A stretch of DNA of 64,000 bases, taken from the NCBI GenBank assembly GCA_003049485.1, contig PYST01000087.1:55986-119985 (forward strand), given 5' to 3'. A program made the position numbers and the translations under genes. Each line of letters opens with the position of its first letter. Within the stretch, counting starts at the first letter, position 1. The notes beneath the pieces are model-generated. The model had not been told where the DNA came from, made no database searches, and worked only from the letters and a program-made list of their open reading frames with translations. Of the stretch, positions 54,010 through 64,000 are shown one piece after another. Source of the stretch: Ophioceras dolichostomum (lineage: Eukaryota; Ascomycota; Sordariomycetes; Magnaporthales; Ophioceraceae).

Positions 54010-56929
54010 ATGGGTCCCGTTGTGCCCCCTAAAAAGCGCGGCCCGTCCTCGGACATCATCGTCACGACGACCATGCTCCCGCGGTCGCCGCCGCTCCGCA
54101 ACCCGGCCCGCAGCCTGACGGCTCGACCGACCTGGGGCGCCCGGCCCTTTGGAGGTGGAGGCGGTGGTGGTGGTATGGGGATGGGCAACGCTAGCGCCGG
54201 CCGCGATTCAATGGAGGAACCGTTGCGGCAGAGGCCATCACAGTCACAACTTCCACCACCAAATAGCAGCGCTACTGCCGCCTCTGCGGCCGCCGCGGCT
54301 CTGGCGGCCGACATGGGCCTCAGCCCGGCTCGCTGGGGCACCCTTACATTTCTGTAAGACGCCTTCCTAAGACTTCTTCGCTCTGATATTGGTCGCCATC
54401 CTCTCTAGCCCTCATCGAGTAGGTAGTAGGTACTGTCAGCTGACTACCGAGACAATACACCATCGCATTTTATACAGTCTCCTGCTCAGCCTCCTATTCT
54501 CCCTCCTCGACACGACAATCGTGTCGACGTCGCTGCTAGAGGCAGCTAAAGATCTCGCCAACTACGCCGACTCCTCGTGGGTGATGCTTGCGTACCTGCT
54601 CACATATATGGGTACGTACATGGGACACCAACCACAAGCAAAGAGCCGCAGCTGAGGAACCAACCGCCTGGGCCCCTATTTCTCTTACACACACACAAAA
54701 CACTAACCAGAAGAAACCCATGATCTCTACCCCCCAAAAAACCAGGCTTCTCTATCATATTTGCCAAGATGAGCGACATCTTCGGCCGCCTCGCCGTGCT
54801 GATGACGTCGTGGACTCTCTTTACGGCGTTCTCGATAGGCTGCGGCGTCTCCAAGACTATGCCTCAGTTGTAAGAAAGACGCGACGACACATTGCTGCCT
54901 CCCTCCCTTTTCTTACTCTCGCTGTTCCTTAGTAGGGAAAAAGGAAAGAAGAAGAAGAAAAAGACTAATGGCCTGAAAACGAACAAACTCGGCACACAGA
55001 ATCATCATGCGGGCATTCCAAGGCATCGGAGGTGCCGGCCTCTACAGCCTTCCGATCGTCTGCTTGCACGAGATCGTCCCTCCGCGGAACCGCCAGATGA
55101 TCGGCGGCTTCATCTCAATCATCCTGTCGATCTCGTTCGTCCTCGGCCCTATACTTGGCGGCGTGATCCCACAGTTCAGCAGCTGGCGGGTGTTGTATCT
55201 GATCAAGTGCGTGTCGTGTCGTGCCTTGCCTTGCCTTGTCTTCGTCCCATCTCCCTCCCCACACCCCCGTTTCGTCTGAACTCCCATTCACCACTTTCCC
55301 CTTTTATCAGCCTCAACCTCTTTCTGCGACCTGACCCAACAAACAAATAACTGACCCACGCAAACCCCGTAAATTACTCCAGTATCCCATTCGGCGTGAC
55401 AGCCGCCCTCGGCCTCTTCCTCCTCTACCCGCGCAGCCGCCACCGGCACCGGCGCCCGCGCACCTCCGGGCTGGACCTCGTGCGCAAGATCGACTTCCTC
55501 GGCGCCCTCGCCCTGCTGGCCGGCTCGATGCTGCTGGTGTTCGCGGTGCAGGAGGCGGGCTCGATGAAGATGGCGTGGGAGTCGCGGCCGATAATCGCCA
55601 CCCTGTGCCTGTCGGGCGTCTGCTGGGTGTTCTTCTGGGGCTGGGAGGCGTTCTTGAGCCTGAGGTCCGGGGCCAGGGTGCAGCCCGTCTTCCCGCTGTC
55701 GCTTGCGGGGCAGAGAGTGTATTTGGCGTGTTTGCTGTGAGTTTTTTCGTCGGTTTTCGGTTTCGGTCGTGTGGGACACGCGCGTCTGAGCCATGACGCA
55801 TCACTTTGCATCTTTCGGGGACATTCCGCAGTCACTGACTGACCCCGATAATGTTTTCCCTCCTCGCAGGACTACCCTCATGGTCGGCTTCTCGTTCATG
55901 ACCGTCATCGTCACCTTGCCCGAGCGCTCGCAAGTCGTCGACGGCGACAACGTCCTCATGGCCGGCGTCAACCTCCTCCCGCTCCTCGGCGCCGTCGCGG
56001 TCGGCTCGTTCGCCGCGGGGCCCGTGTCGCGCAAGGAGAACCGCACGGCCATCACCATCGTCCTCGGCACGAGCGCTATGACCGTCGGGGCGGGCCTCCT
56101 GACGACCCTGGAGCACATGGCGACGGGGGGCCGCCACGTCGCCGCCACCAAGTACAGCGCCGAGGTCCTCCTGGGTCTGGGCTCGGGCCTCTGCCTCGCG
56201 TCAGCGACGATGATGTCCACGGCGCAGGCGCGCGGCAAGGGCGACCTGGCCGTCGCGAACGGCGCCACGGCGCAGACGCGCGTGCTGGGCTCCGCTCTGG
56301 GCTTGGGCGTGTGGACCATCATCTTCAACGCGCACGTGCAGGCCTCTGGACCGAAACTGAGCGCGAACCTCAACCCGGCCCAGCTGGACATGATACACCG
56401 CTCGCCGGCCAACGTGCTCGCGCTGCAGGAGCCGGCGCGGTCCTTGGCAAGGGAGATATACAGCGCCGCGTTCACGGACATGATGCTCATACTGGTCGTG
56501 GTCTCGGGCGGCTCGTTCGTCGCGAGCCTGTGCTGCTTCGAGTCGAACCCGCCGCAGGTTCACCCGCGCCCGCCGCCGATGAGGCGGCAGAGACAGAAGC
56601 AGCTGCTTCCCGGGAGTGGACCGCCTAGCGAGCAGGAGCTGCAGGATCTGCAACGCCACCATACGCATGCACCACGTACCCACCAACACCATCATCACCA
56701 TCATCACCACCATCATCGTCGCTCTAGCGGCGGCGGCGGCGGCGAGGGCGGTGAAGGCGGTCACGGTCGCGGCCAGAGTGTCGGCAGCAGTATCGGTCAT
56801 CACCAAAGACGCACTAGTAGTAGCGCTGGTTGCGGTGGCGGTAGTAGCGACACCGCGAGCCATCGGGACCGGGAGAGCTTTGATGTCGGCAGGCCACCGA
56901 CTGTTCCCCGGCCGATATTGCCGAGATGA
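54010..56929 (+). CDS. MFS transporter, drug:H+ antiporter (DHA2-like) type
   Basis: Six exons: 54010..54353, 54478..54611, 54746..54869, 55000..55206, 55383..55736 and 55870..56929, giving 740 aa; all phases close. A cytosolic N-tail of about 110 residues contains a Gly run and an Ala run. The first membrane span has the DHA signature FSLLDTTIVSTSL. The loop 2-3 motif A is AKMSDIFGRLAVLM, then RAFQGIGGAGLYSLP. The antiporter motif C is LSISFVLGPILGGVIP, then SSWRVLYLIN. About 12-14 spans in total. The C-tail (about 140 residues) is unusual, with a histidine-rich run (HQHHHHHHHHHHRR) followed by Gly- and Ser-rich sequence. It probably exports a small toxic or secondary compound at the plasma membrane. 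It is the nearest neighbour of the PKS upstream side and could export its product; this is inference from position only. Confidence 0.88.
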
Positions 56930-59898
56930 TTACTTGCATGTCTAGGTACCTCCCTAACCTAGACCACCGGAGAGAGTTTGTCTTTAGCCGGTTTACTTTT
57001 CTATTGTCTTTCTCTTCTGTCCTTTTTCTAGGGCCGACTGCCTCTGTCAGGACTGTCATTCACTGTTCTTTTTTTCATCATTTGCTCAGAAGGCCGTTGT
57101 CACGAAAACTGAGATACTAACTTACCTTGCTCAGCTTGGGTGCCTATTCGTCCAGGATGAACTGGCTGGCTGCATGTGGGACTAGGTCATCCTTAGCTGT
57201 TCCTTTTTTTTGTTTCTTTTTTCGTGTCCTTCTTTCCCAGTTTCTGTGTTTATCTACATCTGGCTGTTGTAGCAAATCCCCCATCTGATTGTATCTGTTA
57301 ACTGGCAAGCAGAAATAGTTGTGTTCTACATACTAGCCTCCCTGTCGGCCAGAAAAGGCGAGACTGACAGAACCCTCCCTACATCTTCCAGATACGGTTC
57401 GTTCTGACAAGAGCGAGGCGAACAAAACTCAATTCGAAAGATTATTTTCCCTTCCTCTGTAAAAAGAGCCGAGAGAGGAGGGACCGGGATGATGATCGCT
57501 TCTTGAGTTGCACACTATTAACGAGCATGACCGAGACCTGGACCCAAGCTCAGTTCACCAGCACCAAACAACAAGGGAACATATGTAGAAAGATCTGAGC
57601 AAGTCTGACTGTAGTATGGATCCATCCATCGTACAGCGGTGTTTGATCTCGCTCGCGCGTAACCTCAGGGGAGGGGGGAGGGAGTGGTGCTCATTGAAAG
57701 ACAACAACAGGTAGGCTGCTAGACACAGACAGACAGGCGAGTGACGACAGATGATGTCTCGCCTGCGCCTGCACTCGGCGAGTCGTTTTCGGCCCTCGAG
57801 CCTAGTACGGTCCTGTACAGTAAGTACTACATCTCTCTAAGTCTGTAGCGATCTTCGGGCCGGTTTGGATCCATTTGGCTGTGGTACGTTGACGAGCTAG
57901 GCCTGTGATTTTCTGACGATGAGGGCAACGAGATATATCTATTTTATTTTATTTTTCCAACAAGCCGTCTCTTCGCATCTCAGCGCAGATCGATGGGATC
58001 CTTGGAGAAACTGAACGCACAACGGCAGAGTGAGAGAGAACGACACCTGCATCTATTGGCCCGGCCAATACGACGACTCGTTCCTAGACATGCGGTGCCA
58101 CCAACGAACCCTTTTCTCGGCCGGTGTGCGTGCGACAAATTGTTGCACCCACCGACCGACCTGTCCCACCAACCCAGAACAGGCAGGACACAGTTGAAAA
58201 GTAGTACCAAGGATGTAGTAGTAATCCATCTCGGTCTTTCGTTCGTTCGTACGTCTGTCTGTCTAGTCTGTCTTGTGTGTCTGTCAGACGTGTCACCACA
58301 CGACTCGACACACAGAGCTTCTCTGTCCTCACAACTAGGGGGTACCAAGCAGGCAAGTGGCTAACTTACGCAAGTCCCTAGTCCCGTCATACACTTCTTG
58401 GTTGCTTCTTGGTACTATGTGTTCAGGATGGGATGTTGCCCTACGCAACGCACTCACCCGTCTGTCTGTCCGTCTGCCCACACCACCTGCACGGAGCACA
58501 GCACAGCACAGCTGCCGATGCCGATGCCGATGCGAGGCGGGCAGGCGGGAGGACGCAGATGCAGCGGCTTCCCGCGGAACGGGAGGGGACGGGTGTGCTG
58601 TATGGAGGTGTGGTAGTAGCTTTCCACATACCTGCTTTAGTTTTGTTGTGGATGGTTCCTCAAGGACTACTACTAAGCTGGCTGCTGGTTGGTTAGCCTG
58701 AACGACGGATCGCTGATCAGTAGTAGGAGATACTAGATGCAATGTTCGCACTACGGAAGGGCGATGCTGGCCTGAGTGGCGGTGCGAGGTGCTAGCCCAT
58801 GATGGTAAATGGTGTAAGTATCTAAGTGGGTGTACTAGTGGTATTCTACCAGCATCATGCGCATGAACGAAGCATCTGTGGATCTTACAGCAGAGAAAGG
58901 AGAGAGAGAAAAGAAATGAAGCTCATCAAATCATCTCCATCATCCACAAATACGTGTGGGACAAAGCAAGAGGGCCCGAGGAGAAGATGATAAGACGGCT
59001 CGGCTCTCACAGCACTCGAACCTTAGGAGGAAAGCACACGACTTAGCTCGGCGAGATGCCATCCGCCGTTCCTACTCCGGTGCCCGAGAAACTCGGGGCT
59101 GCTGCATGACAGGCAGAGAGACCGCCTAAACTTTGAGCCTACGACCGGGCTTACGTACTATTAGTAATAGTATGCAATCTCCTCGTCGTACAAACTGGGA
59201 TGTATCTTTCAGTGGCGTAAAAAGTCGCCGGCCCCTGAGATGGCCTAGAAAGAATCTTAACGATTATAGATTAATCATCACAGCGTCGCCGCACGCCACT
59301 GGATTCAACCTCCTAGCTGCATCGAGCAAACAGCCAGGTGTACCTAGGTAGGTGTACCACCTCCTAGGCAGTCTGCATGAACGGGAGGGAGGGAAGGAGA
59401 GGGAGTCCTGCACGAGGCCTTTAAGCTTACCCGGAACCAAAGTCCTTTCTATTCCAGTTTCCGTCTCGGGCAGGTCAAGTTTGTAGTTACACATGGCATG
59501 GCTCCGGGGCCCATCAGTCAGTCCATAGGATAGATAAAACAAAACGTACAAGATTGGAGCAGAACACACTGGTCAACCAAATACAGGGTAGAATAGAAAG
59601 AAAGAATCGTAGGCAATGAAGAAATGCATCGCTCTAGTATATAGTATTATGTTCCCTTTCCCGAAGAATGCCTGATGCAACCCGACCGACCCCGGCCCAA
59701 TGCATATATGAAATAAACAAACCCGCTTGTTGTGTTCGCAAGGGAAAAGAAAAAAAATTTCCCCTTGCTTCTAATAGTTGCCCAACAAGCGCCCAAGAAT
59801 AAATAAGACGACAAAGGAAAAAAAAAGAACCCGGTCCGGCTTTTTTTAATATAAGAGTACCTCCACTTCAGAAGATTGTGACGGCTAGCTGATCGGCC
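56930..59898. other. Intergenic, no gene seen
   Basis: Space between two convergent genes. Simple tetranucleotide-like stretches (gttc/gtct) lie at 58235-58280. A TACCTAGGTAGG motif lies at 59341-59352. Confidence 0.5.
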
Positions 59899-62125
59899 TT
59901 AGAACAGAGCAAGCAGCGCACCGCCGAGAGCTAGGACGGCAACGCTGATAGGAGCAGCCAGGCCAGCCGCGCCGGCGGTGTAGACCGGCTTGGAGGACTG
60001 CGTGGAGCTGGGGCTGTACTTGGCGCAGCCGGGGCAGGGGCTCGTGGCGGTGCCGTTGTTGCTGCCGCCGCCGAGGTTGTGCGGGCCGTTGCCGCCGTGG
60101 GACTGGGACTTGGTCGGGTGGGCGGCGTAGACGGTGGTGGTCTTCTTGGTGGTGGTCTGCTTGGTGATGGTGGGCACGTACTCGTCGGTGACGGGGCAGA
60201 CGGTCGTGTACAGCGGGATCGTCTCGGTCGTGACGTGTCCCGCGCCGGGGCAGTTGTGGACGTGGGGCGCGCAGGACGTGATGGTGTACACCTTGGTCGT
60301 GTACACCGTCTTGGTCGTGTAGCCACCGCCGTGGCCGCCGTGACCGCCTGGCTTGCCGGTGCTGGTCGGCGTCGGCGTGGGCTTGGACGTCACGGGGCAC
60401 ACGGTCACGTACCAGGAGACGACCTCCGTGGTCACGTATCCGCCGCCGGGGCAGTGCGGGATGTGAGGCGGGCACGAGGTGATGGTGCGGGTGGTCGTCT
60501 TCGAGACGGTCGAGGTGGTGTACGAGGTCGTGTCGTCGGTCGTAGTAGGGAGGCTGCTGGTGCCGGTGCCGGTACCGCCGGTCGAGGTCGTGGCGGTGGA
60601 AGAGTTGCTCCAGGAGGTGTACGAGCTGGACGAGCTGGAAGAGCTCGACGAACTGGATGACTCGGTGGTCGTCGACGAGGTGGTTGATTCCGCGGCTGAG
60701 GTAGATGATTCCGTGGTTGAGGTGGACGACTCCGTAGTCGAGGTGGACGACTCCGTGGTCGAGGTTGAGGACTCCGTGGTCGAAGACGTGGATGACTCCG
60801 TCGATGTGGTGGATGATTCTGTGGACGTGGTAGATGCTTCTGTGGTTGACGAGGTGGACGAGGTTGACGAGGTGGTGCTTGTTGTGGTGGTGGTCGAGCT
60901 CGTGGTCGTCGTGGTAGGGGGCTTGCACATGTACTCTTGGAGCTCCTTGTAGTACGGTACGCCTTCGTTGTCGTTATTCTTTCCGAGATAGGCATCCCAG
61001 AACATCAAGCCGCCGAACTGAGGCTTGGACTTGCACTTGTCGATGAGGGCCTTTGCCTCCGTCAGGGAGATGTACGAGCCCGCACCGGCAGCGTCCTCGC
61101 TGGCAGGGAGACCGACGAAGAGCTTCGCTTGGCTGTTCGGGGTGGTGGCAAGGGCGGTCACCCAGTCGTCGTAGTTGAAGGTGGCACTGGCGGCGTTGCA
61201 GCCCGGGTTGTTGTAGAACTGAATCCACAGGATGTCGAACTTGGCGTGCTCGATGATGTACTTCATCTGGAAGTACTCGTCCGAGAGCGGGCATTGAGGC
61301 GCGGCCGAGAGGATCTGGGTACCACCGGAAAGGTCGATGTAGCTGCGCAGCTTGTTGATCATAGCCACCCAGGGGGTTTGGTCCGCTGTGCGTGAATGAA
61401 ACTGTATCAGCAAGACGACCGGTGACGACGGTATGCAACGGAACGGAACGGGCCGGATCGACGCCGGCTATTCACTACTCACCGAACTTGTGCTCAAGAT
61501 CGAAGTCGAAGCCGTCCAAGACGTTGTGCTCAGAGGCACTGATGTCGAACGGCCGAGGAACATCCGAGCCCGAGTCGTAAGGGCCGTACGCCTTCCACAT
61601 GAAAGTGGCGAACTCTTCTCCCTTCTCGGTGGTCGAGACGGTGTAGTTGCTCCCGCCACCTTCGTTGAACTCGCCGCCGATGGACACGAGGACCTTGACC
61701 CCCAGGCCCTGGCAGATCGGGATGCTGGAAGCCAGGCTAGCGCAGTCGGACAGCAGGAAGGACTGCTTGCCGCCCTTGGAATAGACCCCGGCGCCGCAGT
61801 GGGCGCCGTAGTTGGAGCCGGGGTAGCCCGTCTCACCGCCGTTCTCGGGCGACTTGTTGATGAAAGCGAGCGTCACATAGTCGATGCCACCCCCCGTGCA
61901 GGCATCGGCCAGGCTGAAATCGTTCGAGCCTTTTTGACCCTGATTATTGTCTGTTAGCACGCACAAGCACTCAACCCTGATGAGAATCACGCCTCAAGAT
62001 GCCGTGATACACCTCAGCCGTAGAGCGGACAAACCACTTACATAGTAGACATTGACTGCCGGTTTCGTAGCAAGGACGGGGGCGATGGCGGCCGTGAACG
62101 CCAGGATGGATCGGGTGGTGAGCAT
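59899..62125 (-). CDS. GPI-anchored GH18 class III chitinase
   Basis: Exons 62125..62042, 61939..61483 and 61385..59899 give 675 aa. A signal peptide (MLTTRSILAFTAAIAPVLA) is encoded on the first exon. The GH18 domain (about 25-310) starts VNVYYGQKGSNDF, has the beta-3 block LGVKVLVSIGGEFNEGG and the catalytic motif DGFDFDLE (acid Glu present), then ILSAAPQCPLSD, ILWIQFYNNPGC and FGGLMFWDAYLG. A long Ser/Thr region of ESST-type repeats (about 330-430), probably O-glycosylated, follows. Two copies of a Cys-containing module (TITSC.PH...CPG.G.VTTE, then TVCPVT) come next. The C-terminus is a hydrophobic GPI-attachment signal (GLAAPISVAVLALGGALLAL). It should act in cell-wall remodelling at the outer face of the plasma membrane or wall. 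Confidence 0.92.
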
Positions 62126-64000
62126 CTTGAGTATAGTATACGAAAACGTGAGGAAAGGTAAAGAACTGAAGGAGTGAAAAGAGGTGGCCGAAGCCTGGTA
62201 GAGAACGTGGTGTTGAGTTTCAACAACGAAAGGACGCAAACAAAAGTTTGCAGTGCAGTGAATTGCACGTCGCCTGCTTTGGCTGAAGGTGAACAAGACG
62301 ATGGGATGAAAAAACCACCTACCTACCGTTCGGGCTCACCTGAAAGGGGGGATAGCCCGCTCTATGTACGGATGGCTACCCTAGCCAGGCAGGACGACCC
62401 TCCCTGGCCGGCGGTAACATCACAAGAACGGGAGGTATCCAAGGTATCCATGGTATCCAAGAGGGGCGAGCTAGCTGCAGGTACCGGGTACCATTCATGA
62501 CTCTCGGGATAGATTCAACGGCCACCGGCGTGCTAGTTGTGCCCTAATCCGGATAGGGGATGCATGGGAGAGGGGAAAACAAGAGGGATCCAGGCAGGGG
62601 GACGAGGGACCCTCATTGCAGCGCGCAGCACACAGCTCGAGGCAATTTCTTTCTCGAAGAAAAACCCTCCCAATGTCCCCATGCAAGGCGACGGAGGTGC
62701 CAAGGCGGCAGCCAGTCCAGTCAGGAGGCTTCTTTTGTGAGCCCACCCCCCATTGATAGAGCGTTCAGATGCAGGTCCCGTTAACTTTCTAGTGTTCCTG
62801 ACATCCCGGCACGGAAATGGCTCGAGGGGCTGTATGCTAGGGAGGTCGGCCTGCGCCGACCATTGGCCAGCGCAGACCGACTGCAACGCCATTCAGGAAC
62901 CATCTGAACAGTGAAGACAAGTGCTCTGAACTTTCAGGCTAGGGGTATGATACTTTTTTGAGCCGCCGATGACAAGGGTCCGTCCGTGCGGGTGCGGGCT
63001 GAACTTTGGGAGCAAGCGAAGTCAAGTCAAGCAGTGATCAACCATCAGCACCCACGAAAAGGGAAAGTGACGTGCCTATCTCCCGCGTTCATCTGATATT
63101 CCATATCGTCATCATCCACCAAGATCGATTCCCAGCAAAGTCAACGCTAGCAGCGTTGAGGACAAGATGGGAGGGACACTGGAAATAGGGTGGAAGAAAA
63201 TAACAGGAGGTATTTTTAATGATTCTCGTAGGTACCTCAGATGAAAGTCGGCGTATCCGCAGATACCAACCGCGCGAGAGAAGACGGATGCGTTCCCCGC
63301 TCCAGCTCAAATTTAACACTCGAAATATGCCCTGGCGCCAGCAATCTTGCGTAGGTATATATAACTGCCTCGCGAGATGGCCGCGTGAACCTCGTCGAGA
63401 GTCGGAATGGTGACTGGATCAGGCGTTACGACCAGCCAGAGACCAAGACCAGCCAGGCTGCCTGGTGACGGAGATTAGCAGCTTCCAGCCTCAAGCCCCA
63501 AGCCCGCCCACGGCTGCAGATCAAACAGCAGAAGAAGAAAAAAGAAAAACAAACATCGTCAAGGCCGGCAAGCACAGCGAGATTCCATTCGCCGAGAAGC
63601 GTGACGGGCAGTGGCGGTGACGCACAATGTGGAAATTACATCGCTCAGGGGCTCGCAGACCCCGGCCCTTCTTCATGCTTCAAAGCCAAAAATGTTGACA
63701 GAAAGCTTGAGGGGAGGGGCCAAGGCCAGGAGTGAATTTGGCTGGGCATGCGTGGCCCTCGACGGGGTCTGCGCCGAGGTCCACTAAAATTGGGCTGATA
63801 GATGGCACATGTATCCACATCGTCGCTCTATACAGCCAATCATGTTACGGCGCTTGGACCAGTGGTCATCAATATTGCCTTTTTGGGCATCCACGCCGAA
63901 CCTAAACGATGGATACTTCTGGGGATCTATTTTCGATCAAAATCCCAGGCCCCCAACAGGGCCTGGGGACGGCTGATTAGGAAAAACGGTTGATTAGGAA
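62126..64000. other. Intergenic to window edge, no gene seen
   Basis: Upstream region of the chitinase gene and beyond. Only short frames without motifs; CACCTACCTACC occurs near 62319. Confidence 0.5.

Overview
The window is nuclear DNA from a filamentous ascomycete (Pezizomycotina, most likely a Sordariomycete). Short spliceosomal introns with GTAAGT/GTGAGT-type donors and AG acceptors interrupt most genes. The coding DNA is GC-rich in third positions, which throws long antisense shadow frames. Gene content is fungal: GPI-anchored class III chitinase, OPT transporter, Arg5,6 precursor, fungal ALO, FTA2-family protein and a large iterative PKS. Genes lie on both strands with large gene-poor gaps; there are no operons.

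Layout. 1-0.53 kb (-): 3' part of an unrecognised fungal gene running off the left edge. 1.1-2.3 kb (+): FTA2/kinase-like gene whose conserved domain is cut by an in-frame TGA. 2.9-4.4 kb (+): membrane-anchored alpha/beta hydrolase. 5.4-7.5 kb (+): Rab escort protein. 7.8-9.65 kb: two head-to-head relics of one SNF2-like helicase gene, apparently scrambled by an inversion. 10.6-10.9 kb: polypurine tract with an assembly gap. 10.9-13.7 kb (-): Rec8-type meiotic kleisin with an unusual acidic, repeat-bearing tail. 15.4-17.1 kb (-): D-arabinono-1,4-lactone oxidase. 18.16 kb (+): tRNA-Val(CAC). 18.6-19.4 kb (+): metallophosphoesterase. 19.7-23.0 kb (-): oligopeptide transporter. 27.7-30.8 kb (-): Arg5,6 bifunctional arginine-biosynthesis precursor. 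33.6-34.4 kb (-): synaptobrevin. 36.5-37.9 kb (+): lipoyl synthase. 39.9-48.0 kb (-): seven-exon reducing polyketide synthase. 54.0-56.9 kb (+): MFS transporter of DHA type. 59.9-62.1 kb (-): GPI-anchored GH18 chitinase. The remaining intervals hold no gene I can support.

How the genes relate. Most are unconnected housekeeping genes (membrane traffic: Rab escort protein and synaptobrevin; mitochondrial metabolism: Arg5,6, lipoyl synthase and ALO). The accessory part is the right-hand 24 kb. There the PKS (KS-AT-DH-degenerate MT-KR-ACP, no enoylreductase) stands almost alone, with an MFS exporter 6 kb away as the only plausible partner. The left-hand 10 kb looks like an unstable, partly decayed region: nonsense codon, inverted helicase relic, frameshift and low-complexity gap.

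Exon joins were worked out by hand from splice motifs, reading phase and remembered family patterns. No alignment, search or RNA data were available.
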